NCBI GenBank assembly: GCA_013146195.2 | Contig: CM028379.1 | Coordinates: 88,641,401-88,705,400, forward strand | Direction: 5' to 3' | From: Codonopsis lanceolata | Lineage: Eukaryota; Streptophyta; Magnoliopsida; Asterales; Campanulaceae | Length of the DNA stretch: 64,000 nucleotides | Shown here: positions 11,598-22,928 of the stretch, piece by piece | Numbering within the stretch: the stretch's first letter is position 1 | Layout: every line of letters begins with the position of its first letter | The notes under the pieces: model-generated | Database searches by the model: none | What the model was told of the DNA's origin: nothing | What the model saw: only the letters and a program-made list of their open reading frames with translations | Made by a program: the position numbers and the translations under genes

Positions 11598-12605
11598 AGA
11601 TGACCCATCTCATTCGGACTCCCATTATTGATAACGTCATGGCCCTCATCAGTTGTTTAATTTATTACTTTCTACCATCATGGTTTACCTAATTTGTATA
11701 ATTATTACTTTTATCGCCATGGCTTATGTCATTGTATAATTATTAGTTGCTTTACTTTCCAGACTGGCTTGTCTTCCCGTTTTGCCCCATAGTTATATAT
11801 AATGGGCCTTAAGTTTTCATTTGTAAGAAGAGGAAGAAATATAATTTCTAAGATTTTAAGTCTTCAATCATCTTATTCTTATTTGTCCATCTTATTATTC
11901 TACAATTTGTTCACCTGCCTATCCCAACAATTCATGAGACACAGATTTCGACCTATCAAATGATGATCACATACCAAATGTTATATGGTGAGTTGGACTT
12001 ATGTATTAGCACGTTTTGGAGTCCGATTGTGTTATTTATATGTTTTGAAAGTCTATTTTAGCTCAAAATATGTTGGGCTTGATGTGTGATGTGTTTAAAG
12101 TTCATATTAGACTTTGGTTATGCTAGTTATGATTTATAACATTGTAATAGAAAACGACTCGTTAAAGCTAATATATATATATATATATATATATATTTGG
12201 CTAGATTGACCGGAAGTGTATCGTACGTTACGTGCTTCTTTCTATAAGTTAAAATATATTTTATTTTAAACCTGACTAATTAATAATGATTAGTTAATGT
12301 TTAATTGAGTCTAATTGGTGATTGAATTGGTTTGACTATTAATTAGTTTGGATTAGATCCTCTTTTTCAAAATCATATTTCATCTCCTATTCCACCGTTG
12401 TACCACTGGCACATGTCCATTGTAAATAAAAATAATTACTTACCAATTTACGTGGTAAAACTGATGTTAACCATAGACATCACTGGAGAAAATCCAAATC
12501 CCTCCCCCAATTTTATCGGAAAATAAAAACTAATAGATCCATTATTATCGCTATTTATGTATTTATTAACTTTCAACAAATAATTTCTCTATACCAGTTT
12601 TATAT
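11598..12605 (+). other. 3' flank of TPS-g copy 1
   Basis: There is no gene. It is shared with copy 2 (59030-59600 and 61629-62035). It contains the presumed 3' UTR, an (AT)n run at about 12168-12195 where copy 2 received its LINE, and otherwise plain AT-rich DNA. Confidence 0.6.
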
Positions 12606-12735
12606 TTTCATTGAAAATCTAATATTTTAATTTTCGGTGAAAAACTAATATATTAATTTTCATTGAAAAATTAATATATTAATTCTCAGTGAAAAATTAA
12701 TATATTAATTTTCAATGAAAAACTAATAGATCCAT
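12606..12735. repeat. About 30-bp minisatellite, copy 1
   Basis: Four to five units of a TTTTCAnTGAAAAAnTAATATATTAAT pattern. Each unit is partly palindromic. The same array is in copy 2 at about 62036-62160, so it predates the duplication. Confidence 0.75.
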
Positions 12736-12996
12736 TAATTAGCAATTTTCAATGAAGCTTTGATTTTTAGCGAAAGGATGATTAGATATATTTTTATTCA
12801 TATGACTTACTACATGTGTCGGTGTTACGAGTGTTATGTGGTTCGGTTTGCTTTGATTTAGGCCAGAACATCGAACCGAACCATCCCCATGTCTGACTAT
12901 CCCCTCCCTTAGTTTTGCCCATCATTATCCCTCCCTCAAACTTACAGGAGCCAACTTTCTCTACTGGAAGACTCAAATGCTCCCCTTCCTTCCTTT

Positions 12997-13173
12997 AAGC
13001 AAGCAGTTGCACTGCTCGATTCCAAACGTGATATCAAGCCAAAATAAGCAGTTACGCTACCCGATTTCAAACTCGACATCAATACAAAATCAACTAAAAC
13101 AAGCAGTTGTGCAATCCGAATCCCGAGGTGAAAATCAACCCAAACAAGCGGTTACGCTGCTCAAATTCCAATA
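12997..13173. repeat. Degenerate tandem repeat with AAGCAGTT core
   Basis: Four imperfect units of about 45-58 bases, each starting AAGC(A/G)GTT and containing a GCTnCnCGATT-like piece. It begins exactly where homology with copy 2 ends, so it marks the duplication boundary. The short open frame across it is a by-product of the repeat. Confidence 0.55.
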
Positions 13174-13239
13174 ACACAAACAAAAAAAAGACTCTTTTTT
13201 TCTAAAGGATAGAGCGAGAACACTTAAAAGCCTTCTTAA

Positions 13240-13613
13240 GAGCATCAACATTGTGTAAATGTTTCCCTCAAATTTTTAGCTGGGTCCTACTGCCACAAAC
13301 ACACTAATCTATTCTTACCTACTTAAGAATATATCTCCCCATTATATAATATTATTACACCTATTCTCACACAAAAAAAAATTTAAATTTCACACATCCC
13401 AATAAAAAATTATTTTCATTTGTCCCCTACCCTAAACCTCACACATGGGGCTAGTGGGCCACACAATATTCCTTTCGGTTTATTCTTAGATAAGAATAAA
13501 ACCATTTCTCTCTCCTTTAAGAATAAGTGTAAGAATTTCTCCCATTGTTAGTTCTGCAATTCTTAGCGAAGAATAAGTCTAAGAATTGCAAAAACTCAAC
13601 AATGGTGAGGCTC
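13240..13613. mobile_element. Tourist-like MITE (PIF/Harbinger type)
   Basis: A 374-bp element with terminal inverted repeats GAGCATCAACATTGT and (reverse complement of the right end) GAGCCTCACCATTGT, flanked by TAA on both sides (13237-13239 and 13614-13616). It is non-coding. The 3-bp TAA/TTA duplication and GAGCnTC termini fit Tourist elements. Confidence 0.75.
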
Positions 13614-13616
13614 TAA

Positions 13617-14441
13617 GCAAAGCTGGTTAGGGCTAAAACCCTCACGCTTCAAAAGGTAGGTACCCTAAGAGTTTTTATTTTTTCGTTCAAATAATAATAC
13701 TATTAAAGTAGTAATATATCATAAAATAAGTGGTAAAATTTCTATTATAAATAGTTATAAAATAAGTCGTTATTATTAGGTTTTTGGCTAAATATGTTCC
13801 TTTTTATTTATTTACAATTTAAATATGACATTTATATATATATGTGTATATATATGTGCGTGTAACCTGGAAATCTTGCAGCAGCTTCATTTTGGTACCC
13901 GTGCACCCGAAAAAGAAAAAAATAAAACAGGAGTAATATTATGTTTATTTATTATTATATCATGTTGGGAATGTAAATATTTTTTTATTCTGCCATTTTC
14001 ATTTTGGGGATTAGGACCAAATGTAATTAATAGATACATATAGTTTTCTCAATTTTCTTTCTATTTATTGATCTGAATGACCGTCACGCTTGCTCGCTCC
14101 GTCCTTTCGGGGATTCAAACTAATCAGCTTAGAAAATCAACCAACATTAATAGCATATATATTTTTAGGACATTTCATGGACCGATCGGTTTTTATACCT
14201 CGAAATTAATGACCAACCGCCGGTGCAACAATATATGTAAATGAATAAAGATCTATGCACAACGGCTGATTAATAATTTTGATGTTATTTTCCTAGACCA
14301 TTTGAATGATGGATCCCAGAAAGAGTATGAACCATTCGCCTGAGATCTGTCCAATCTTGGGAAGTCGAAAGTCAGGTGGAATATGAAGGTTCTATACTCT
14401 AGAGAAAGAATCCATTATTCTAGGAAAAGTCCCAGACTGTC
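13617..14441. other. Non-coding stretch
   Basis: AT-rich DNA with no convincing coding frame, RNA gene or repeat. Confidence 0.4.
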
Positions 14442-14456
14442 AAAAACAAAGCATGT

Positions 14457-15822
14457 ACTTTTTTTTTTGTAGACCTTTCCCTAAGGGGGTGATCGATGTG
14501 TTTTATACGCATCTATTGGGTACTTTTATAGCTTAGAAATATCAATTCCACGAGGCTTTTGGCTACTAATGTGTGTTTTGGAGCTTTATTTTGAGTTTTC
14601 AGGTTTTAGGTAAAATTATGGGATTTACAAGGCTTAAAGTGAAGAATTGAAGGAAGGGTGCAAAGTGCTAAAAGTTACAAAGAAGATGTCCCGGAAATAG
14701 GAAACCCCTTGCGGATGCAAGGTCATGACCCCTTGCCCCCGCAAGGCCTCCAGTACGCGAGCCCAGAAGAGAGGAAAGGCCTTGCGGCCGCATTCTCCGC
14801 ACGTTCCCCAAGCCATTCTGTTTCACAATAACGGGTGTTGTACCCTAATTGTATCTCCTATCCCTGTACATATTAGTATAAATACAAGCCTTGTAGCCAC
14901 TAGCCGAAGGACGGAAAATACTCTGACTTTAGTGTGTAATTTATAGTTTTATTGTTTTTAATCATAGTTTAGAAGATAGTTCATGTATTCTTTCATCCCA
15001 TTGATTTGTTCATCGTCAAGGAAGAACTAATTGCTCCATGATCTAGGAATTGGAGGTAACTTGCATCGAATCTTCTGCTCTGTTATATATTTTTATTCAA
15101 TCAAATCTTGTTGATCACAGTGTTTATCAATCTCTTTACTATTTGGCTTTTTCCTAATGAATGGTATCACAGTAGTTAATTAAAGACCAAGAGGTGTAGA
15201 TAACTGCACGACTATATGCATATGTCGTACACTGGCTCACCATTGTGATAAATTAAACCTATTGATGCGTGAGAGTGATAAGTTAGGGTTATGTTCATAA
15301 ATATGTTTCTGAGTGACATAAAGAATTCCATATGTTCTTGTTCTTAAGGGTATAGATTCGGATGAATTATTTAGGATGGAGATTGAATTATAATTTGGTG
15401 ACCTATATCAATCTTTTGTGAACGAACCTAAGATTAATTGATTGATACATTAAGTAAAAGAGCATTAGAGTAGATACAAGTGAAACCATATTCCTAGATT
15501 CTCCTCCACCATAAGATCTTCATAAACTGTGTTTGCTACTTTTATAAACTGTTAATTAGATTGTGTACTTTCTAGTAGAATAATTTAGATAAATAAACAA
15601 AAAAAAAACCCTTAGTTTAATTAATAGTTACATGTTTTCTTGCTCTAGATATTTCTTGTCTCTGTGGTTCGACCCTTGCTTTCCGTACGCTATATTTCAA
15701 TTGATCTGTACACTTGCGAGGTTAAAAAATAAGACATCAGGGGGCATTGGGAGAGATTGAACCCGAGACCTCACATTTTTGTCAAGCCCCAATTCTACCA
15801 CTGGGCCACCCCTTAGGGTCAA
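14457..15822 (-). mobile_element. tRNA-derived SINE, split by a solo LTR
   Basis: On the minus strand the right-hand part reads as a tRNA-like head, with box A TGGCCCAGTGGT (complement of 15797-15808) and box B GGGTTCAATC (complement of 15755-15764). An A-rich tail lies at the left end (T-run near 14459-14468 on the plus strand). The SINE proper is about 110 bases once the LTR at 14490-15739 is removed. It is bounded by a 15-base direct repeat AAAAACAAAGCATGT at 14442-14456 and 15823-15837, the target duplication expected of LINE-driven SINE insertion. Confidence 0.75.
14490..15739 (+). mobile_element. Solo LTR, probably Gypsy type
   Basis: A 1250-bp sequence beginning TGATCGATG and ending GACATCA, flanked on both sides by GGGGG (14485-14489 and 15740-15744), the expected 5-bp duplication. 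No internal region or second LTR is present, so it is a solo LTR left by LTR-LTR recombination. A TATA-like stretch and a CCTTGTAGCC region lie near 14880. Assignment to Gypsy is by length and style only. Confidence 0.75.
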
Positions 15823-15837
15823 AAAAACAAAGCATGT

Positions 15838-16055
15838 GCCTGTCCGATCAATGTTAGGAAAAAATAAATAAAGTTAATTATAAAAGCACATTGTACTTTC
15901 CTAAACCAACACCTTAAGCCTTGCCTTTTCATACACTACCTCTTCAATTGCTTTTTCCAGAAACCTGGCCTTGACCAGGAAAGGAAGAGACAATATTAGT
16001 CGTTTGATAAGAGATTTGCATTAAAAAAACAGAGGACAATTCAAGGAATACATAT
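15838..16055 (+). other. Leader region before Gypsy gag
   Basis: Non-coding, likely the degraded 5' part of the Gypsy fragment that follows. Confidence 0.3.
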
Positions 16056-18700
16056 TTGAGTTCATGGACAGAGATTAGTTTAGATACAGATTTGTGTAGA
16101 ATGACTGCCGAAGATAAACAAACTTTTATGAATACAGATACAGGGGCTTCGGGTTATGCTCCTACTTCTGTTATGCAGCAATGGTTCATCCAGAATCTGA
16201 GTGCGCACACCAATCGCCTAGTGGGCCAAATAGCAAACCTCATACAAAGCTTAAAGCCAAACATTGAAAACGCTCCTTTTCCTGCAACACCTCATGAAGC
16301 ATCAAATGCTCCCCTAAACACTAACCCTCAGTCAAACACTAATCCTCCACTAAATATTAACATCCCAACCACCAATCTCCCACCAAATACTTACTACCAA
16401 AATCCTAACCCTTTCTTACCAAACCAAACCCTTTCCCAAATACCAGTATACCTCAAAATCCAAGTGGTTTTCCATTTCCCACCACCAACCCGCTCTAAAA
16501 TAGCCCACATATGGACACAAGTGACGACTTATATACGATTTAATGATTTTGGTCATCAAGCAGAAGCTATATATATCACACCTTCACAAAATGCTTACCA
16601 AGTACCCCAGTAGGTTTCAGGAATAAACCCAGCTACAGCAAATCCCACAAATATATACAATGCTCTGGCTCCACCCCTCACAAAAGTGGAGACATATGTT
16701 AAGAACTTGAAAGAACTAATACTCAAAGTTCTTAACAAAGGAGAATTTTCTACGCGGTCATTGACACTACAACCTTCAGCTATCTTGCCTTCAAAATTCA
16801 AAGTGCCTGACATAGAAAAATTCGATGGAACTGGTTGCCCCATCTCCCACTTAAAATCTCATGCCACTGGAATGCAATCAAGAGGTGCTAGTTTCGAAGC
16901 AATGGCTACCAATTTCCATTTGACCCTGGTAGGGACCGCAAAACAATGGCTTATGTTAGCAGACAGTAGCATATTAAGTACTTGGGATCAAATAGCTGAG
17001 GAATTCCAAAAGAGGTACAAGGATAATAGCAACACGGAAGACCATAAAGAACTTGAGTCATGCATTGAGACAGAGAAAGAGACATGTGCAGATTTTGCAG
17101 ACATGTGGAAAATGAAAATTGCTAAAACTTTAGAGAGGCCCGACGCATCGGAATCAGCCCGGTTGTTTATAAAGAACCTCTAGCCAATTCATCTTGAGCG
17201 CATGAGGTACCTTCCCTACGGTGATTTCAATGTCATTGTTGAAGTCGGAATCCGTATTGATGAAGAAGAATGCATATGGTTCCTAAAAATTGATACACCT
17301 CCAAGTTCATTCTACTATTCTGAATCAGAGGAAGCAGATATGGAAGAAATTAACGTTGTTGAAAGAATTCCAACTAATGAGTACAGTAATGTATCACAGT
17401 CTTCTGGAGCAGATATGTCTATAAATGTTGTTAGAGAAGACATCAATACCAGCAGGCAAATAAAAGGTCCTCACAACAACTGACTTTATGATGAACTACA
17501 TGCCCCAATTTCACTAATACTACAAGGGTTAATAATACAAGAAGTCCTTAAGCCACTTGAGAACTACAAACCTCCAAACCTATGACCCGCCAAATGGAGT
17601 CATAACAAGACAAATGCTTCTCATTCTGGAATGCTATCCAAGACCTTATTGATGACAAAGTCGTTACGAAGTCGCACCCATTGCCACACAGTGGGCAAGT
17701 CAACGTGAAGGACAAAGGAAATACTTTGATACTCATAGAACCTAAGAATACCCTTGTGTATACACCTCCAAAACCCCCTTTTACCTTTGAACCTCCTTTT
17801 GCCAAATAAAATCTTCAAGAAGCAACTTTTTACTTTTTCTAAAAATCAACTCGGCATCAGTTTTCGTAGATTTTATATTTTGTTCTCATACATATCTTTT
17901 CCTTTTGATTCAGGTCACCTATTTCTAAATATCCCTGGACAGGTTTTCTTCTCAAAAAATGATGAATTAACTCAATTAAAAACACATAAATCTACACGAG
18001 TTGATAATGAGTCATCTAAAAGATATGGACCCGTAAACTATTAAAAATACATTAAATCCAAAGCAAGCAACTCGTCTTGACCAGAATCACCTTCGACCCA
18101 TTGTGGTCGAGCTGTTAATAGCATACTGGGGCTTCCTACCATAACACCAAAACCCCTCAAAAAAACCCGAGACCCTTTTAAATCCACCATATGCTAAAAC
18201 CCCTACTGAAATTAAGACCTTCAAATATCACCTGCCAAACAACTATCCCCATGATCCAGCTTACCAAAACCAGGGCTGTTTTCGCCTTTTATATCCACCA
18301 GGAATGATTATCCCTTTGCCCTAAAAGGAGAGAGGACATTCCTCAACTGCTATTGTAATGCTCCGAGAGGTTTTAAAAAAAAACCTCTCTGGAACAACTC
18401 CATCATTTGTCTATCTCTCTCTTACACAAACTAATTTGGGCCTCTTTGGGAAAATCAACGCATATACACTTCTTCAGGTGTGGATCAAACACAAAAAGGC
18501 CCACCATACCCAAAGTCAAAACCAAATAGACCACCATATCCAAAGTCAAAGCCAAAAAGGCCCACCATACCCAAAGTCAAAACCAAAAGGCCCACCTACC
18601 TAAAGCCAAAGTCATACCCGAAGTGAAAGCCAAAAGGTCCACCATACCCAACGCCAAAAGCAAATTGTCCATCTAGAACCCACAACCTAAAAAGCCACCC
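16056..18700 (+). mobile_element. Gypsy (Tat/Ogre-like) gag fragment
   Basis: An open stretch at 16056-16613 is Asn/Pro-rich. The frame at 16686-17183 has a clear retrotransposon gag domain: FKVPDIEKFDGTGCP, then a helix-rich part with AKQWLMLAD and EEFQKRYKDN, and continues past a stop at 17181 as LERMRYLPYGDF. A shifted remnant near 17610-17700 may be a degraded gag tail. No protease, RT or integrase is seen, so the element is truncated. The gag pattern is typical of plant Tat-lineage Gypsy elements. Confidence 0.7.
18480..18660. repeat. About 36-bp tandem repeat, KGPPYPKSKP-coding
   Basis: Five imperfect units built on CCCAAAGTCAAAACCAAAAGG plus CCCACCATA. Read in one frame they give Pro/Lys-rich KGPPYPKSKP repeats, so this was probably a low-complexity linker of the Gypsy gag. 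Confidence 0.65.
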
Positions 18701-19320
18701 AACGATCAATTTTTTATTGCCGTTTTTAAAGAAACCAATTCCATAAAGAGACCTTCTAACCAGAGGCCAATCAAAAACCTCAAAACTAATCCATCCCTAA
18801 ACACTTAAACAATACGCTTTGAACTAGTTGCGATCAACAAATTCTATTTCAATCTGTTATAACATGATCTGAGTCAAAGATATAACTACTTGCTAAAACA
18901 CACAAAAACATCAAAAGATAATTACAAAGTAGGGTTCATAACCCACCAATCTGTTGATACTCGACAATAAAGTGAATTCTTGATCCCGACTCTCTTTCTT
19001 GTTGATTAGAGTCATCCTCATATCCTATGCCTTTGATTTCCTTTTCAAATAAAGTCTACCTAGGGCTGTCCCTCCATTTACTTCTTTCTGGGGTTATTCT
19101 CCATTTATGTCCATAAAAACGTATCGATTGAGTTTGCTAGGGGCTTTTCTATATCCCATCTTGAAGAATTTGTTGATTGAGTCACCCTGGGGCTTTTCCC
19201 ACCAAAACTCATGAGTCTTGTCCATGTAGTCGCCTATCCCATGTTCCCTGAGCCGTGAATTGTTGGTCATAACGAAATATGCTATAGTTAGGAAATCTTT
19301 GAAAATATGAGTCTCGCTAC
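18701..19320. other. Degraded retroelement interior
   Basis: No intact frame. It lies between the Gypsy gag fragment and an LTR-like start, so it is probably the rest of the same element after large deletion. Confidence 0.3.
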
Positions 19321-19323
19321 TGT

Positions 19324-19720
19324 AGACACCCAAATTTCATACCTCTGGTATGTAATTCTGGCATGCGATATCAAGACCTATTAAAACTTAACAAATGTCA
19401 AGTTACAGTGTTTAAAAATGCAAAAGACAAAGCAGGATGCGTAAAACAGTAAAATGCAAGGGTAAAGCGTCAAAAATGGGCTGAAAATTGAACAGTTGGC
19501 ACTGCCATAAAAGAGGTCTGGCGCGGCACCCAAAAGGGGTGTTGGAAGCGTTCAAATTGGCTAGAGTGCAGCCCAAAGTGCTACAGGAGTGCTACAGTTA
19601 GCGCATTGTGCAATTTCTGAAGCACACGGTATAAGGAAAAGAAGCACGAAGAGAGGAAAAGTAATTCCCTCGATGTCCCTCACTCAACCTATAAATAGAG
19701 GCCCCGGGTTCGCCAGACAC
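19324..19720 (+). mobile_element. Truncated LTR
   Basis: It starts TGTAGACACCC, a typical LTR start, and contains a good TATA sequence CCTATAAATAGAGG near 19690. The LTR is cut off at about 19720 by a LINE fragment. It is probably the 3' LTR of the Gypsy remains to its left. Confidence 0.45.
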
Positions 19721-19724
19721 CTTG

Positions 19725-20075
19725 TCAAAGACCCCGGGTGGAGTGGAAAAATCCCTCAGACATACCATTCACCAGCACCGAGAAAGAGTTGTTAGATATC
19801 ACACGCCAGATCATATCAATGAAAGTCTCTCCAAAACCGAACATTCTAAGCACAGAAATCAAATATGGCCAAGAAATCCTGTCGAAAGCTTTTGCCATAT
19901 CTAATTTAATAATCACGTTGGAACCATTAACCCGCTTCTTGAGCTGGTGAGTCAATTCATGGGCAAGAAGGAGGTTATCTTGGATAAGCCGCCCTTTAGT
20001 AAAGGCACTCTGATTATCAGAAATAATGTGGGGCAGGATGCAAGCTAGCCGAGAGGCAAGAATCTTGGTGAGCAC
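19725..20075 (-). pseudogene. L1-type LINE reverse transcriptase fragment
   Basis: A 116-codon open frame on the minus strand with the non-LTR RT pattern: QSAFTKGRLIQDN, then KLDMAKAFDRISW, the motif containing the first catalytic aspartate, then SVLVNG. Only RT motifs 1-4 survive; the YADD box and endonuclease are absent. It is a 5'- and 3'-truncated piece of LINE ORF2. Confidence 0.85.
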
Positions 20076-20087
20076 CTTGCCTTCATT

Positions 20088-21012
20088 TTTTTTTGTTTAC
20101 TTTTAATTATTATTTCTATATACGAAGAAACTATACATATTTCCGAAAATTGTCCTTTGTGAAATGTTAATGTCTATTTTTCACCAGAAATAATAAATAT
20201 TTATATATTTATATATATCTAAATATAAACATACATACATATATGTGTGTGTATATTTCACTTATGAATTAAATTAATTATAAAAACTAAAGTGAGATTT
20301 GATAGAAACTTTGATGGTATATTTGCTTTTTTGGCTTAATTTTTATGGGGCCAAAATACGATTCGCTCCCGGAGGTATTTACTTTCATACACATATTTTC
20401 TATTCATCCCACTTTGCCCCCTCACGTCCATGAGAGTTTATAATATTAATGGAAAATGACACATTGTATGTGACATGAGGATTATTTTGGTAATTTTCCT
20501 TGGGTGCAAAGTTGGATTTAGTTATAATTCTATCATTTAGTTAACCATTTGATATTTAAGATAAGTTTGTAATAAAAATTAATGAATAATTGTTTCAATA
20601 ATCAGAAAAATAATTTAAAAAATCTCATAATTAACTTTAAAGTTAAGAAAATATCCCATAAATAAAAAAATTATTTAAGGAAAAATTAGACCATTAGTCC
20701 CTGAACTTTAAGAAAATGCACGCCACACATCAAAGAATACAAATTTTAGACACCGATGGTCCCTAACCCTAAATTTGTTAGTTGAAGTGCCATAAAGTCA
20801 TAAAAATATGAGTTGTTTGTAACATCATAGAAACAAGGGGGTCATATGAAAATTGCAAACAATTGCAATCCAATATTGGAATATAATATGTCACCAACAA
20901 GCAAACTAACCTCTCTTTACATGTTAAAAAGATATGCATAATTAGTGCTAGCTTTTGTCCCACATTGAAAAAAATGAGAAACAATTTAAAGGTTTAAAAG
21001 AGATGTAAATCA
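20088..21012 (-). repeat. Inverted copy of the TPS upstream repeat, with a Helitron empty site
   Basis: The reverse complement matches 55258-55870 (and 1015-1630) and then, without a gap, 53140-53423. The junction is between 20651 and 20652 (GGGATA next to TTTTC on the minus strand). At 53423/55258 the same A and T are separated by the 1834-bp Helitron. This copy therefore never received the Helitron and fixes its exact ends. No gene is present. Confidence 0.85.
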
Positions 21013-21261
21013 AAATAATTCAAAATTGGTTGAAGATTTGATTTAGAATTTATGTTAAATCCGAAATTAATTAATGTTAAATCTGAAATTAACTTCTTTA
21101 TTTTTTGACCTTATTCAATGGTGAGTGATTTATTAAATTTATAGTTATTTTGACAATTATTCATGGAATTGATTAGCAATTAATAAATTATTTATTTGAC
21201 ATTATTTAATGGGGAGTGATTTATTAAACATTATTTTTGTACAAATATTATTTTTTATCAT

Positions 21262-21490
21262 GATAAATTTACTTGTTTGCCCTTAAATAAATGGTGGATG
21301 ATTTATTAGATGAAATGTTAATTTTGTCCATGCATTAATTTCTAAGAGACAACTCACATTTTTATAGTAAAGAAGATAAATTTACTTCTTTGTCCTTAAG
21401 TAAATGGTGGATGATTTATTAGATGAAAGGTTAATTTTGTCCATACATTAATTTCTAAGAGACAACTCACACTTTTATAGTAAAAAAGAT
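21262..21490. repeat. Tandem duplication, unit about 115 bp
   Basis: Two nearly identical units run from GATAAATTTACTT to ACAACTCACA(C/T)TTTTATAG. The unit is related to the terminal sequence of the intron-1 Helitron and to 47150-47285 and 50990-51085. Confidence 0.75.
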
Positions 21491-21499
21491 TAAGTAAAA

Positions 21500-22500
21500 A
21501 TACTCTTGTATGATTTATTGAATATTTGAATTGTTATGTGTATTTAAATACATGAGAATATTATTTGGGCCGAATTATTTATCAGTGAGATAATGTTGGG
21601 ATGAATCCTTCAAATTGGAGTGATGCCCGAAATTTATCAATAATAAATAAATGATTCAACGGAGTCAATTTAGGGATAATAAAATATTATGAGTGTTGTA
21701 TTGGGTTTCCACGATATTAGTTACGAGAGTCAAATCTCGAAAATGCTCCGGGTCGTAATTGTCGTGTCCCTCGCTATTGGCCGTAACGAGGAAGAGTCTG
21801 GTTAGAGCGATTCACATAACCAATGAGGGGCTAGACTCTGGGGTAAAACTCAGGGTAATGAGACTCCTAGTTAAGTCCCAAGGTCGGTGTGTTTTGGATA
21901 CTGTTGGATTTAGGTATGGCTTTAGTTTTCAGTTCTGGATACTATCAGACACTATATTATGTGTATCACGACAGCAACACATAAGTGTTTTTCTAGATTT
22001 CTGGTGCAGTTATATATATGTGTATTATTTCAGTAGCACAGCTACAGTGTTGATAGCAGGACAAGTCAAAAGCTCTACTGCAGATTTAGCTTAGATACAT
22101 ATCAGATTGAGATACTGATTTATATCCTGACTATGTGTTTATATTACGATGAGTCAATGTGTATTATAACATGATCAACGTGAATTGTGTGCAAGCATAT
22201 GAATTGCGATACTTGGTGTATTGTGTATTGTGTATTATGTGCATAACAGCATGCCATATAGATCACGTTGTACCTTAATGATTTTATCACTCACCCCGTT
22301 CCTTTGGTTTTCTTTAGATCCCAGCCAAGCAGGAAGTACGCGGTGAGGTTGGCGAGATTTATTAGACGTCGACAGTCTTTGGTATGCAGCACTTCAGGAG
22401 ACTGCATTTGTGTTTGTGAGAACAGGGGTTTATAGGAGAGTTATGTAAACTCATCCTTGAGTTTTTGTTTAGTATGATATTATTCATTTGTTGTCGACGT
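21500..22500. mobile_element. LTR-like sequence, probably Gypsy
   Basis: Moderately GC-rich stretch with no coding frame of note. It has a run CTCACCCCGTTCCTTTGG near 22290 followed by AAGTACGCGGTGAGG, a style common in plant chromovirus-type LTRs. Boundaries and target duplication were not found, so this is a tentative call. Confidence 0.3.
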
Positions 22501-22519
22501 GAAATGTCGTGCTTGTACA

Positions 22520-22765
22520 TAAGCGTCCATTCATTTCCCTCACAAATCGAGGAAGAACAAGGTATAAGCGCCCATTCAATTTCCCTCGGAAGCTGAGGAA
22601 GAACAAGGCATAAGCGCCCATTCAATACCCTCGACTCGTAAGCCAAGGAAGAATAAGGCATAAGCGCCCATTTAATTCCCTTGAAAACCGACGAAGAACA
22701 AGGTATAAGCGCCCATTTAATACCCTCGAAATCGAGGAAGAACAAGGCCTAAGCGCCCATCCTAC
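22520..22765. repeat. About 47-bp minisatellite
   Basis: Five to six units of AAGCGCCCATTnAATnCCCT followed by CGAGGAAGAACAAGGCAT. The units vary slightly in length. It lies just beyond the end of the minus-strand Gypsy-type reading frame. Confidence 0.8.
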
Positions 22766-22928
22766 TCTAACCACATAAACATTTCATACATACATAAATA
22801 CACATAGACATACCCATCAATTACAAGCAACCCAAAAAAATACAAACAACCCTTCAACGAGGCCAAAATATATACAAAACTATCATGTATCAACATTGTT
22901 TATAGGGAAAAGCTAAAAATAAGAACTA

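Larger units (their letters stand above)
1..12995 (+). repeat. Segmental duplication, copy 1
   Basis: The whole stretch aligns in the same orientation with about 54213-62428. Homology stops at 12995 against 62428, where copy 1 runs into a tandem repeat and copy 2 into a Copia RNase H fragment. The left edge is outside the window. Insertions private to copy 1 are the intron-1 Helitron (2318-4391) and the Copia (5123-10137). Copy 2 privately has a LINE and a filler over exon 1. The unit carries one TPS-g gene with about 1.1 kb of upstream and 1.4 kb of downstream DNA. Confidence 0.9.

Noticed and set aside
20755..20775. CCCTAACCCTAAA at about 20760 and TTAGGGTTAGGG at about 53275, telomere-like
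   Set aside because: Only two repeat units each, in the shared dispersed repeat; plant telomere arrays are far longer.
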